From the NCBI RefSeq assembly GCF_039541075.1, contig NZ_BAABFN010000001.1:682001-746000 (forward strand): a stretch of 64,000 bases of DNA, in the 5' to 3' direction. Below the pieces are notes generated by a model. That model was not told where the DNA came from and searched no databases. It saw only the letters and a list, made by a program, of their open reading frames with translations. This document shows, in pieces, positions 24,946-33,721 of this stretch. The position numbers were made by a program, and so were the translations under genes. The DNA comes from Compostibacter hankyongensis. Lineage in GTDB: Bacteria; Bacteroidota; Bacteroidia; Chitinophagales; Chitinophagaceae. Position 1 is the first letter of the stretch. Every line of letters begins with the position of its first letter.

Positions 24946-26082
24946 TCAGGTATTGTTGTCGGCCTCGTAATCGATTTTTTCATTCTGGTAAAACTCACCG
25001 GCCCGGGGTTGCAGGGAATTCTCCTGCAGGTATTTCATCAGCCTGTCGTATTCGGCCTTGTGCAGGCCGGTCCAGGTTCTGTAAGCTGCCTGGTTGGCGG
25101 CGGGACCGAATATCCATTGGTTATAGGCTTCAAAAAGCCCGTCTTTCAGCAGCTGGCGCTGGAAATCAAACAGGGCATAAGGATAATAAAGGCTGTAGAA
25201 GCGGGTCCAGTCGAGGATAAACCGGGTTCTCAGCATGATCAGCGTTTCCGGAGTAATGCCGCGGGTGATCACCGTAGCCGACTTGGCCAGCGTGTTCAGG
25301 ATGGCTTTCCGGAAGCTGAGGGCTTCGCCGGATGGTTGCTGGCCGGCAGCAGCGTCGCCGGAGGCGTTTTGCAGCGGCGGCAGCTCCACGCTCAGCGCAT
25401 CGGGATTGTTGAACAGGTATTTATAGGATTCCAGGAGGATGCCCCGCATTTCAGCCGTCCGGGTGGACATCCGTTCCAGGTTGATAAAGATCTCTCCGTA
25501 GATGATGGCCCAGAACTTGTCTTTGCTGTAATAATAGGTGCGGGCGGCATTGTAATAGTTGCCCGGGTAACTGGGGGCTACCCGGATGCCTTTGGTCCAG
25601 CAGCGCAGCGCATCGGTATAGTTCTGCTCATTGAAGTAAAGCAGTCCCAGCTCGTTATTCAGCTCCCCGCTGTTGGGAAATTTCCGTAATCCCCGTTTGT
25701 AATTACGTTCGGCTTTTTTGCTGTCGCGTTGCGCCTGATAGATATTTCCGGCGATCTGATAGGTCTGCACATCGGCGTCGTCGCGGCCGAGCAGCTCGCG
25801 GATCAGCTGATCGGCACGGCCCAGGTCCCGCCGCAGGAAATAGGTAAAGGCCAGCTGTTTGCGATACTCCAGGTTCTGCGGGTCCTGCTCGATGGCCCTG
25901 TTCAGCACCAGTATGGCATTGGAATAATCCCCGTTGCTGATGAATTTCCGGGCGGTGGCAAACAGTTCGTCCGCACCGTTGCTTCCCCCGGTATAAGTTC
26001 CTGTCTGGGCAGACAGGGACAGGCTGATCATCATCGTGAACAAAACCGTGCAGCCGGCTTTTTCCCAGCGGTAAAAACGCAT
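24946..26082 (-). CDS. Secreted tetratricopeptide repeat protein
   Basis: 378 residues with a signal peptide ('LFTMMISLSLSAQ'). At least four TPR units run from about residue 35 to 190: 'ARKFISNGDYSNAILVLNRA' then 'DPQNLEYRKQLAFTYFLRRD', 'VQTYQIAGNIYQAQRDSKKA', 'SGELNNELGLLYFNEQNYTD'. The C-terminal 180 residues are helical, Tyr/Trp-rich and match no family I know. TPRs mediate protein contacts, so a periplasmic scaffold role is possible but unproven. Divergent from the beta-barrel gene at 26226. Confidence 0.75.
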   Translation of the reverse strand: MRFYRWEKAGCTVLFTMMISLSLSAQTGTYTGGSNGADELFATARKFISNGDYSNAILVLNRAIEQDPQNLEYRKQLAFTYFLRRDLGRADQLIRELLGRDDADVQTYQIAGNIYQAQRDSKKAERNYKRGLRKFPNSGELNNELGLLYFNEQNYTDALRCWTKGIRVAPSYPGNYYNAARTYYYSKDKFWAIIYGEIFINLERMSTRTAEMRGILLESYKYLFNNPDALSVELPPLQNASGDAAAGQQPSGEALSFRKAILNTLAKSATVITRGITPETLIMLRTRFILDWTRFYSLYYPYALFDFQRQLLKDGLFEAYNQWIFGPAANQAAYRTWTGLHKAEYDRLMKYLQENSLQPRAGEFYQNEKIDYEADNNT

Positions 26083-26199
26083 AACCCTCGTTGGATTTAG
26101 CTGTAAATGTAGTAAAAAATAAGTGCTTCCCCTGCAGCAAGGATGATGCCGGATGCTTTATTTTACCCATATCTTGATATTTATTTACGTTTAATCCCT

Positions 26200-26207
26200 T
26201 AACTTTG
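26200..26207 (+). promoter_or_regulatory. -7 element upstream of the beta-barrel gene
   Basis: TAACTTTG fits TAnnTTTG, 18 nt before ATG 26226. The nearest TTG (26174-26176) is spaced 23 nt, longer than the usual 19-21, so the -33 element is doubtful. Confidence 0.45.
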
Positions 26208-26225
26208 TGAGCAAAACCATATTTT

Positions 26226-26822
26226 ATGAAAAAGCTCCTTACTGTTCTTATCTGTGCCGGCATCCTGGGTATGGCCGGCGTGACTCATGCACAAACCCAG
26301 AAGGGTAATTTGATGATCGGCTCGCAGCTGGCTAATATCGGCGGTGTTTTCCAAAATAACAGCAACGAATTTGATTTCAGCATTACGCCGAGCATCGCCT
26401 ATTTCATCCATGACAACCTGGCTTTGGGCGGCATGCTGAACCTGGGTCTGGAGGCGCCGAAAGGAGCTCCGACTACTTTTACCTATGGCATCGGTCCCTG
26501 GGCGAGGTATTATTTTGCCACCCCGGAGGAGCTGGATTTCTCCAAGCATGCGGCCTTCTTCCTGGACGGCTTTGTCGGTTTCCAGGGGGAAAACCACAGC
26601 AAGGGCGGGGGCAGCACCAACGGCCTGGGCATAAAGGTAGGCCCCGGTGTTTCCTATTTCATTACGCCTAACGTAGCCCTGGACGCTGCGCTGGATTACA
26701 ACGTGGTGATCGGGTTTGGAAATGCTACTACGGTAAACCGGCTGGCCATCAATCTGGGCTTCCAGATATTCCTGCCGACCGGCAAGCTGAAAGAGCGCTA
26801 TCACGAAGAAACCAATCAGTAG
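26226..26822 (+). CDS. Outer membrane beta-barrel protein
   Basis: 198 residues with a clear signal peptide ('GILGMAGVTHAQ'). The remainder alternates polar and hydrophobic residues in about eight strands ('FDFSITPSIAYFIHDNLALG', 'TYGIGPWARYYF', 'GIKVGPGVSYFITPNVALDA', 'LAINLGFQIFLPTGKL'), as in small OmpX/OmpW-like barrels of Bacteroidota. The transported or bound molecule is unknown. Monocistronic, with a strong hairpin downstream. Confidence 0.8.
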   Translation: MKKLLTVLICAGILGMAGVTHAQTQKGNLMIGSQLANIGGVFQNNSNEFDFSITPSIAYFIHDNLALGGMLNLGLEAPKGAPTTFTYGIGPWARYYFATPEELDFSKHAAFFLDGFVGFQGENHSKGGGSTNGLGIKVGPGVSYFITPNVALDAALDYNVVIGFGNATTVNRLAINLGFQIFLPTGKLKERYHEETNQ

Positions 26823-26870
26823 CCGCAGCGCTATGCTGCGAAGCCGGCGATAACCGCTTTCTTATCATCA

Positions 26871-26906
26871 ACAGCCCCGTTTTGCCCTAAGGCAAAACGG
26901 GGCTGT
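26871..26906. terminator. Strong hairpin, probable bidirectional terminator
   Basis: 16-bp perfect arms ACAGCCCCGTTTTGCC and GGCAAAACGGGGCTGT around loop CTAA. It lies between the rightward beta-barrel gene and the leftward DUF1015 gene, whose 3' ends converge here. No long T-run follows on either side. Confidence 0.7.
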
Positions 26907-27006
26907 CGTATATACGCGTCTGTTATTGTCCGTATGCTGAATGCCGGCCCGTCGGGTGCTTCGTCGGAATACGACGCCGGCCAGAGGGGTGACCCTGGCG
27001 GGTTTT

Positions 27007-28263
27007 TTATGCCGGCCGTATGAGGTGGGTCAGAAGCCCGTCGCGGAGCTTGGGCTCGAACCAGGTAGATTTCGGAGGCATCACCTGACCGCTGTCGGCG
27101 ATGTCGAACAGCTGCCGGATGGTGACCGGATGCAGGGCAAAAGCTACCTGCATTTCACCGCTGTTCACCCTTTTTACCAGCTCCCCGAGTCCCCGGATGC
27201 CCCCGACGAAATCGATACGGGTATCCGTGCGCGGGTCTTTGATGCCCAGCAGCTTGTCCAGCACATTTTTTTGCAGGATGGATACGTCGAGGATGCCGAC
27301 AGGATCGGTTTCATAGGTGCCTTCATGAGCCAGCAGGCGGTACCAGCGGCCGGAGAGGTACATCCCGAATTCGTGCAGCATGGCCGGCTTCACCGGGGTG
27401 TGCCCTGTATCGGTGACGCCGAAGCTGTATTCCAGACCGGACAGGAATTCCTGCGGAGTAAGACCGTTCAGGTCTTTTACCAGGCGATTGTAGTCCAGTA
27501 TGGTAAGATCGCCTGCAGGAAACAGGGTGGTCAGGAAATATTGCGCTGCCTCATCCCCGGGGTCGGGGTCCTGTTCCTGCACCTTTGCCGCGGAAGCCGC
27601 ACGGTGATGCCCGTCGGCAATATAGGTAAAGGGTACCTTTTCGGTAAACAGCCGGGTGATATGGTCTATGGTTTCCGTATCGTCCACCACCCACAGGGTA
27701 TGCCGGATCCCGTCTTCTGCCGTGAAATCGTATTCGGGCGCATGCGCGGCCTTCCACTGCTCGGTAAGGGTGCTGAGCTCATACACATCATTATAGGCCA
27801 GAAAGACGTTCCCGGTCTGCGCGCCGGTGCTTCGGATATGGTTGATGCGGTCCTGCTCTTTCTCAGGACGGGTGAACTCGTGCTTTTTGATAATACCGTT
27901 GTGATAATCGCTGATAGCCGACACCGCTACGAGTCCTGTCTGGATATGCTCCTCTCCGGCTTCTCCCAGCGGCATCACCAGCTTATAGATGTAATAACAG
28001 GGCTTTCCCTCCCGGATGAGAGTGCCTGCGGCGATGAATTTCCGCAGGTTATCGGCGGCTTTTTCATAAACGTCGGAACCGTGGATATCGGAACCTTCGG
28101 GCAGGTCGATCTCCGACTTGGAGATATGATAAAACGAGTAAGGGTTATCTGCGGCTTCTGCGCGGGCCTCTGCGCTGTTGAGCACATCGTAAGGCCGGGA
28201 AGCGACCTGTGCCGCCAGGTTTTTTACCGGGCGTAATGCGTTGAAGGGGCGGATAATAGCCAT
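27007..28263 (-). CDS. DUF1015 family protein
   Basis: 418 residues, full-length DUF1015 (about 8-400). Conserved family landmarks are 'IRPFNALRPV...ASRPYDVLN', 'NPYSFYHISKSEIDLP', 'GLVAVSAISDYHNGIIKKHE' and the strongly conserved 'YIADGHHRAASA'. The biochemical role is unknown; the family sits next to serC/serA in many bacteria, and here it lies 69 nt after serC on the same strand. The 'ADGHHR' motif suggests a metal-dependent or nucleotide-related activity, which remains inference. Confidence 0.9.
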   Translation of the reverse strand: MAIIRPFNALRPVKNLAAQVASRPYDVLNSAEARAEAADNPYSFYHISKSEIDLPEGSDIHGSDVYEKAADNLRKFIAAGTLIREGKPCYYIYKLVMPLGEAGEEHIQTGLVAVSAISDYHNGIIKKHEFTRPEKEQDRINHIRSTGAQTGNVFLAYNDVYELSTLTEQWKAAHAPEYDFTAEDGIRHTLWVVDDTETIDHITRLFTEKVPFTYIADGHHRAASAAKVQEQDPDPGDEAAQYFLTTLFPAGDLTILDYNRLVKDLNGLTPQEFLSGLEYSFGVTDTGHTPVKPAMLHEFGMYLSGRWYRLLAHEGTYETDPVGILDVSILQKNVLDKLLGIKDPRTDTRIDFVGGIRGLGELVKRVNSGEMQVAFALHPVTIRQLFDIADSGQVMPPKSTWFEPKLRDGLLTHLIRPA

Positions 28264-28332
28264 AAGCGTCGGTTAGGTTTGTTCTTAAAAAGGCATAAGG
28301 GAATGGCTGCTCCTGAGCGGCGGCGGCAGGGC

Positions 28333-29409
28333 TCAGCCTTCGCCGTGCTGCCGGGCAAACTCGCGCATGGCTTCTACCAGCACCTGCACACTTTCTTCCG
28401 GCATCGCATTGTACAACGATGCCCTGAAGCCTCCCGAGCTCCGGTGGCCTTTTATGCCCACGATATTTTCTTTTTTACAAAAATCCAGGAAAGGCGTTTC
28501 CAGCTCCGGCCGCGTGGCCACAAAGCAAACATTCATCCGGCTCCGGTCTTCTACGGCTACGGGGCAATGAAACAGGGGGTTGTTGTCGATCTCGTCGTAC
28601 AGCAGCTTTGCTTTCCGCTCGTTTATTTTTTCCAGTGCGGCAGCGCCGCCCTGTGCTTTCAGCCAGCGCAGGGTGAGCATCGCAATATATATGGCAAATA
28701 CGGGCGGGGTGTTGAATACCGAACCGTTCTGGATGTGTACACGGTAATCCAGGATGGTGGGAATGGAGCGCCTGGCCTCGCCAAGAAAGCTCTTCCGCAC
28801 CATCACCAGCGCCACACCGGCTGTTCCGGTATTTTTCTGGGCACCGGCATAGATAAGGCTGAAGCGGTTAAAATCGAGCTGCCGGCTCAGGATATCGCTG
28901 CTCATGTCGGCCACCAGCGGTATGCCGGGATCCGGCATACTGGCCCACTGGGTACCGTATATGGTATTGTTGGTGGTAATATGAAGATAACGGGCCTGCG
29001 GCGGCACGGAAAAGTTTTTCGGGATATGATGGTACTGATCGTCCTTGCCGCTGCAAACAACGTCCACTTCCCCGAAGAGCCGCGCTTCCTTGATGGCTTT
29101 GGCGGCCCACACGCCCGTATCGGTATAGGCGGCCGTTTCCCCGCTGTTCAGCAGATTGAAGGGCACCTGCATGAACTGGGTGCTGGCGCCTCCGTGGAGA
29201 AACAGCACCTCGAAGTCGTCGTCCAGCTGCATGAGCTCGCGTACCAGGGCGCGGGCCTCTTCCATCACCGGGGTGAATTCCTTTCCGCGGTGCGACACTT
29301 CGAGGATGGACATGCCCGATCCTTCGAAATCCAGGATCCCTTTGCTGGCCTGGTACAGCACTTCATTGGGAAGAATGGAAGGGCCGGCATTGAAATTATG
29401 TACTTGCAT
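28333..29409 (-). CDS. serC: Phosphoserine aminotransferase
   Basis: 358-residue class V PLP aminotransferase converting 3-phosphohydroxypyruvate and glutamate to phosphoserine, step two of serine synthesis (also used for pyridoxal phosphate synthesis). Signatures: 'VHNFNAGPSILPNEVL' at the start, 'LFLHGGASTQFMQVPFNLL', the PLP lysine in 'YAGAQKNTGTAG', and 'GHRSSGGFRASLYNAMP' near the C-terminus. Length matches the family. No serA is visible in the window. Cotranscription with the DUF1015 gene is likely. Confidence 0.96.
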   Translation of the reverse strand: MQVHNFNAGPSILPNEVLYQASKGILDFEGSGMSILEVSHRGKEFTPVMEEARALVRELMQLDDDFEVLFLHGGASTQFMQVPFNLLNSGETAAYTDTGVWAAKAIKEARLFGEVDVVCSGKDDQYHHIPKNFSVPPQARYLHITTNNTIYGTQWASMPDPGIPLVADMSSDILSRQLDFNRFSLIYAGAQKNTGTAGVALVMVRKSFLGEARRSIPTILDYRVHIQNGSVFNTPPVFAIYIAMLTLRWLKAQGGAAALEKINERKAKLLYDEIDNNPLFHCPVAVEDRSRMNVCFVATRPELETPFLDFCKKENIVGIKGHRSSGGFRASLYNAMPEESVQVLVEAMREFARQHGEG

Positions 29410-29517
29410 GGTGTTTATGGGCTTATTCGCTTTGGAATGCGACGCAAAGGTAGAACAGTTTTGATTCTTTTGAAAAGAATCAGCAGGTACTGTGCATTTT
29501 TCCGGCGGCCAGGGAAG

Positions 29518-30498
29518 TCACTCGTGGGTTCTGCCGGCAGGCGTGGCCTGGTGCCATTTTTCGCCGAGCAGTTTCAGCTGCTCCGCTTCCGCCGGTGACA
29601 GGGATCGCGGGGCCAGGGTATCCAGGGCGGGCTGACCGGCATTTACCCAGGCCGTATACCAGAGGGAAGCCACCGCCTGTATGGCCCTCCGCATGCGGCG
29701 CTCCACCATGCCCTCCAACCGTTGGTTGTAAGCGCGGACATAGGCGGGGGAGTAGCTACGCATCATTCCCCCTCCGCGGTTGAGAAAGGCGTATCGGCGG
29801 TCGGCGGAAAAACGGGCAGACAGGCTTTTTTCTGTTTTTAGCACCGTATCGGCTGCTCGGCCGCTTTCCATCACCAGCGACCAGATATACCGCTGCGGAT
29901 TGCCGATGTATACGGCCTTCCCGGTCCAGTAATCAAAGCTGCGATCGGCAAGCAGCTCGGGGATCCGGCTTTCCCAGAGGGCATGGATGCCTTCCTGGCC
30001 CGTTTGCTGTCCGTTGTAATTGGAATGGGCATGCAGGGGAACGCAGGCATCGGCAACATAATGTCCCAGGTAGGCGGACCATTTCAGGATATGCGCCTTG
30101 TCTTTTTTCCTGAAGGCGTCGGTAAGGCGGTAGAAGATACGCTGTGCATACCAGGGTACGGTACCGTTGTGCAGCAGGGAATCCGCCCCGTACCGGCGCT
30201 GGGCGCTGTCTCTCCGCCGCGGCAGATCCGGATAAGGGTAGGAGCCATAACGGTCCAGGTCGATAAAATGATGAAATTCTTCTTCGGGGAATACATAGCG
30301 CAGCTTGTCCGGATCGGTGGCATGCTCGGTGATATAATCCAGCTCTGCCTTATACAGCTGTATCATTTGCGGAGGAAGGGTAAAGACGGCCAGCCTGTTG
30401 ATCCGTTTGTGCGCAAAAAAGCCCCATCCTTCCGCAAGTGAGGGAAGCAGGAGGAACAGCAGCAGGACGGCTGCCCGGTTCCGGAGGAGGAGATGCAT
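29518..30498 (-). CDS. Zinc-dependent phospholipase C / S1-P1 nuclease-like protein, secreted
   Basis: 326 residues. The signal peptide ends before Trp25 ('SLAEG|WGFFAHKRINRLAV'), and a mature N-terminal Trp followed by His is a Zn-ligand hallmark of the phospholipase C / S1-P1 nuclease fold. Further ligands: 'EFHHFIDLDRYG' and 'LGHYVADACVPLHAHSNYNG', then 'EGIHALWESRIPE'. All-alpha fold with three zinc ions expected. Substrate (phospholipid or nucleic acid) is not decidable. The C-terminal 60 residues are basic and lack similarity I can name. Confidence 0.8.
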   Translation of the reverse strand: MHLLLRNRAAVLLLFLLLPSLAEGWGFFAHKRINRLAVFTLPPQMIQLYKAELDYITEHATDPDKLRYVFPEEEFHHFIDLDRYGSYPYPDLPRRRDSAQRRYGADSLLHNGTVPWYAQRIFYRLTDAFRKKDKAHILKWSAYLGHYVADACVPLHAHSNYNGQQTGQEGIHALWESRIPELLADRSFDYWTGKAVYIGNPQRYIWSLVMESGRAADTVLKTEKSLSARFSADRRYAFLNRGGGMMRSYSPAYVRAYNQRLEGMVERRMRRAIQAVASLWYTAWVNAGQPALDTLAPRSLSPAEAEQLKLLGEKWHQATPAGRTHE

Positions 30499-30536
30499 AA
30501 CAGGATAAAGATACGGAAAGCAGCCGGCTTACTCCT

Positions 30537-31166
30537 TTATACGGCAGGAGGCTGCTCCGGAGGATGCCTTCTGCTGCCGTGCTCATGGTACAGCGCCGTA
30601 ACCCCGCCCGAAACGGCGAACTTCATGGCATCGGCCGCGGACACGTTGTCCAGCGGACGTACCTTATGCCGGGGCAGGAGGTAAACCTTGCCGCTGATGG
30701 CGTACGACATGGGCACATACACGGCCATCATTTCTTCCAGCCCGAACTGGCTCATGTCCTGTTGGGTAATAAACCCGATTTCCCACACATCATCCGCATA
30801 GACGGTGACGAGGACGGGATGGTCGAACTTGCGCTTTTCCCCGATAAAAGCGTCAAATACATCCTTGATGGAGGTATAGATATACTTGATGACCGGCGTA
30901 CGTTCCAACAGGTAATCAAAGAGGTCGAAGAGACGTTTTACCAGGAAGGAGGATGAAAGATACCCCACCGCTGCTATGCCGACGATGACAAGCAGCACGC
31001 CCAGACCGGGGATGATGCCCACATGCGGGATGGTCACCTGGAAAAAGCTGTCCACTAAGGTGAACGCCCAATAAATCACATAGCCGGTGAAGAAGATCGG
31101 CGCCAGTACGATAACGCCCTGGAAGAAGTGCTGGAGCAGCCGGGTAAAAGTAAATCGCTTTTTCAT
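30537..31166 (-). CDS. DUF502 membrane protein
   Basis: 209 residues. Two N-terminal transmembrane helices ('GVIVLAPIFFTGYVIYWAF', about 18-37; 'GLGVLLVIVGIAAVGYLSS', about 54-73) are followed by a cytoplasmic beta-rich domain. Conserved DUF502 stretches are 'RTPVIKYIYTSIKDVFDAF', 'KRKFDHPVLVTVY', 'IGFITQQDM', 'MAVYVPMSYAISGKVYLLP' and 'ADAMKFAVSGGV'. The function is unknown. The C-terminus is His/Pro-rich. First gene of a possible leftward run with the Zn-enzyme gene 38 nt downstream. Confidence 0.88.
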   Translation of the reverse strand: MKKRFTFTRLLQHFFQGVIVLAPIFFTGYVIYWAFTLVDSFFQVTIPHVGIIPGLGVLLVIVGIAAVGYLSSSFLVKRLFDLFDYLLERTPVIKYIYTSIKDVFDAFIGEKRKFDHPVLVTVYADDVWEIGFITQQDMSQFGLEEMMAVYVPMSYAISGKVYLLPRHKVRPLDNVSAADAMKFAVSGGVTALYHEHGSRRHPPEQPPAV

Positions 31167-31349
31167 CTGTTGATATTCATTTTTTAATGGTCAGACCAGC
31201 CCGCGATAGCTTTACGGCGGGCCGGCGACACCGAAGGGGCATCGAGACCTATGACTTATTACCATGAACGGGATGAGCCCCGCATATCAATATGTTTCTG
31301 TATGACAAGTATTATCGTGCTCGGTTTCATCCGTCCGTTTTTTGTCCTT

Positions 31350-31375
31350 TATAAGGGTCGTCTATAAGGGTCGTC
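31350..31375. repeat. 13-bp tandem direct repeat
   Basis: TATAAGGGTCGTC occurs twice back to back. No gene covers it. It lies between the divergent DUF502 and tetR genes, about 280 nt from the tetR start, and could be a regulator site or a replication slippage product. Confidence 0.55.
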
Positions 31376-31627
31376 CCGTTTTTGGGAGCACTATCATACC
31401 TGATTTCATAGGAATGTATGTTGCTTAGGCCCTGTAAAAGTAGGTTAAATTCCGCGGGCCGTTTAACGGCACCCTCCGCCTTTTCACCGATCTTTTGCGA
31501 CAATTCGCCGGAATCTGTTTGAAAAGCGTGTGGGCGGGATGCACTTTTACAGCCGGAAAGAAGGGGGCAACGGCAGAGATAATATAAATTTTCTTAATGG
31601 AAACTATCGGAGTACTGAAAGTTTTCA

Positions 31628-31635
31628 TAGTTTTG
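31628..31635 (+). promoter_or_regulatory. -7 element of the tetR-efflux operon
   Basis: TAGTTTTG matches TAnnTTTG and lies 16 nt before the tetR ATG, giving a very short leader. No TTTG is found at the right spacing. The inverted repeat TGAAA-GT-TTTCA (31617-31628) abuts it and may be the TetR operator. Confidence 0.45.
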
Positions 31636-31651
31636 TCCCCGAATTTGAAAT

Positions 31652-32305
31652 ATGGAGAAAGCAGAGAAATCGGCATTGGCTGTGACCCGCATCCTCGAAA
31701 CCGCGTTTACCCTGTTCCGTCAGTATGGGGTGCGGCTTGTAACGATGGATGAGATAGCCGCCCGTATGGGGATGTCCAAAAAGACCCTTTACCTGCATTT
31801 TGCAGACAAGGACGAGCTGGTGACGCGGGTGGTGCAGCACAGCGTGCAGGGAATTCAGGACCTGTGCCTGACATACCAGCAAAGCGCCGGCGACGCGATA
31901 GAGGAGCTGCTGCAGACCATGCGGTACCTGGAGGGGTTTTTTCGCAATATGAATCCGGTGGTGATCATGGACCTGCAGAAGTATCATCCTAAGGCCTATG
32001 CGGTATTCCGGGAGCATATGGACGGGTTTGTGCTGAAAAACATTTATGCAAACCTCAAAAGAGGGATGACGGAAGGCCTGTACCGCGATAATATCCGGAT
32101 GGATATCGTGGCCAAGGCAAGGCTGGAAACCTGTATGATCTGCTTCCGCCCCGAGTTCTTTCCCGGAGACCGTTATGAGATGAGCCAGGTACAGCAGGAG
32201 CTGAGACTGAACTTCCTGTTCGGGCTGTCCACGCTGAAGGGGTACAAGCTGATCCAGAGATATTTAAAAAAGCAAACGGCATCCGAGACGGCAAAGACAG
32301 CATGA
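31652..32305 (+). CDS. TetR/AcrR-family regulator
   Basis: 217 residues. The N-terminal TetR helix-turn-helix ('RILETAFTLFRQYGVRLVTM', 'DEIAARMGMSKKTLYLHFAD', residues about 10-57) precedes an all-alpha ligand domain. It is the first gene of an operon with TolC, membrane fusion protein and RND pump genes, so it most likely represses this pump and responds to a pump substrate (family pattern). The ligand is unknown. Confidence 0.92.
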   Translation: MEKAEKSALAVTRILETAFTLFRQYGVRLVTMDEIAARMGMSKKTLYLHFADKDELVTRVVQHSVQGIQDLCLTYQQSAGDAIEELLQTMRYLEGFFRNMNPVVIMDLQKYHPKAYAVFREHMDGFVLKNIYANLKRGMTEGLYRDNIRMDIVAKARLETCMICFRPEFFPGDRYEMSQVQQELRLNFLFGLSTLKGYKLIQRYLKKQTASETAKTA

Positions 32306-32372
32306 ATAACCGCCGGAATGCAAAATGAACGTACATATCTTAAAGTCTGTCAACCATTAAAATTATTTTCAA

Positions 32373-33716
32373 GTGAACCGTATTGCAAAAACCCTTTTGT
32401 CCCTCTTCAGCCTGGCGCTGACCGCCGGGGCGGCATACGGGCAGGATACGCAGCCCATGAGTTTGCAGCAATGTATCGATTATGCGTTGCAGCATCAGGC
32501 GCAGGTGCGCTCCGCCCGTATTGACGAGGCCATTTCACTGGAAACAAATAAGGAAGTCACCGGGCAGGCTCTGCCACAGGTCAGCGCTACCGGTAGCTTC
32601 CAGGACAATGTGGTGATCCAGAAACAGCTGATCGACGCTTCTATGTTTGACCCGACGGTGCCCAAGGGTACGCTCGTGCCGTTCGAATTCGGGATCCAAT
32701 ACAATGCTGTAGGATCCATTACGCTCAGCCAGACGTTGTTCGATCCCAGCGTAATGGTAGCCTTGCAGGCCCGGAAAACCCTCGAGGAGCTGGCGCATAA
32801 ATCTGTGCTGCAAACCGAACGGGATACACGGGTGGCGGTTTCCAAAGCTTATTACAACGTATTGATCAACCGTAAGCAGATGGTTTTGGTGGATGACAAC
32901 ATCAGCCGTATTGAACAGCTGCTGCGGGAAACCGACGCCATGTACAAGAACGGCTTTGCAGAGAAGCTGGATATTGACCGTACAAACGTACAGCTTACCA
33001 ATCTTCGCTCGGAGAAAACAAAGCTTTCCAATCTGATGCATGTAGGGGAGTTGTTGCTCAAATTCCAGATGGGGATGCCGATGAAAGATCAGCTAACGCT
33101 TTCGGATACCCTTAATTTTTCCGGACTGCGGGAAACGCTTGGCGATGCCCCCTTTGATTATTCCCGTCGGATCGATTACAGCCTGCTGGAGACCCAGAAG
33201 CGGGTAAATGAGTTCGATCTGAAACGGTATAAGCTGGCCAAGCTGCCCACCCTCACCTTTTCGGGGACCGTCGGCACCAACCGGGCCAGCACACGCTTCG
33301 ACTATTTCAACCTGAACAATACCTGGTATGGTTACGGTGTAATAGGGCTCGATCTGCATATTCCCATCTTCTCCGGTTTCCAGCAGAATCATCGGATACA
33401 AAAAGCCAGGCTGAATGTGGAAAAGTCGCAGGTGGCGCTGGATAATATGAAACAATCCATTGATCTGGAGCTGGATCAGACGCACTCCACACTGGAAAGT
33501 AACCTGCTGACCCTGCAGGCGCAGGAACGCAACATGAAGCTGGCTGAAGATGTGTATAATACTACGAAGAAAAAATACCAGGCCGGCGTAGGCAGCAACC
33601 TGGAGGTAGTCAATGCAGAAAATGATCTGAAACAGGCGCAGACCAACTATTTCAGCGCACTCTACGATGCCATTATTTCCAAGATCGATTATCAAAAAGC
33701 AGTCGGACAACTCTAA
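32373..33716 (+). CDS. TolC-family outer membrane efflux protein
   Basis: 447 residues starting with GTG. The signal peptide is 'LFSLALTAGAAYGQ'. Two outer-membrane-factor repeats follow: 'LQQCIDYALQHQAQVRSARI' to about 230, and a second from about 255 ('RRIDYSLLETQKRVNEFDLK', 'IFSGFQQNHRIQKARLNVEK'). It ends with the typical 'GVGSNLEVVNAENDLKQAQT'. It forms the trimeric exit duct of the pump encoded next; 5 nt separate it from the membrane fusion protein gene. Confidence 0.93.
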   Translation: MNRIAKTLLSLFSLALTAGAAYGQDTQPMSLQQCIDYALQHQAQVRSARIDEAISLETNKEVTGQALPQVSATGSFQDNVVIQKQLIDASMFDPTVPKGTLVPFEFGIQYNAVGSITLSQTLFDPSVMVALQARKTLEELAHKSVLQTERDTRVAVSKAYYNVLINRKQMVLVDDNISRIEQLLRETDAMYKNGFAEKLDIDRTNVQLTNLRSEKTKLSNLMHVGELLLKFQMGMPMKDQLTLSDTLNFSGLRETLGDAPFDYSRRIDYSLLETQKRVNEFDLKRYKLAKLPTLTFSGTVGTNRASTRFDYFNLNNTWYGYGVIGLDLHIPIFSGFQQNHRIQKARLNVEKSQVALDNMKQSIDLELDQTHSTLESNLLTLQAQERNMKLAEDVYNTTKKKYQAGVGSNLEVVNAENDLKQAQTNYFSALYDAIISKIDYQKAVGQL

Positions 33717-33721
33717 ACATT

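Larger units (their letters stand above)
31167..31651. other. Non-coding stretch upstream of the tetR-efflux operon
   Basis: 485 bp without a convincing gene. It contains a 13-bp tandem repeat (31350-31375) and a -7 box at 31628-31635. An 83-codon frame on the minus strand (31425-31676) overlaps the tetR start and looks like chance. Confidence 0.5.

Noticed and set aside
31425..31676. 83-codon minus-strand frame before tetR
   Set aside because: It overlaps the tetR start and promoter, has no family features and an unlikely composition.
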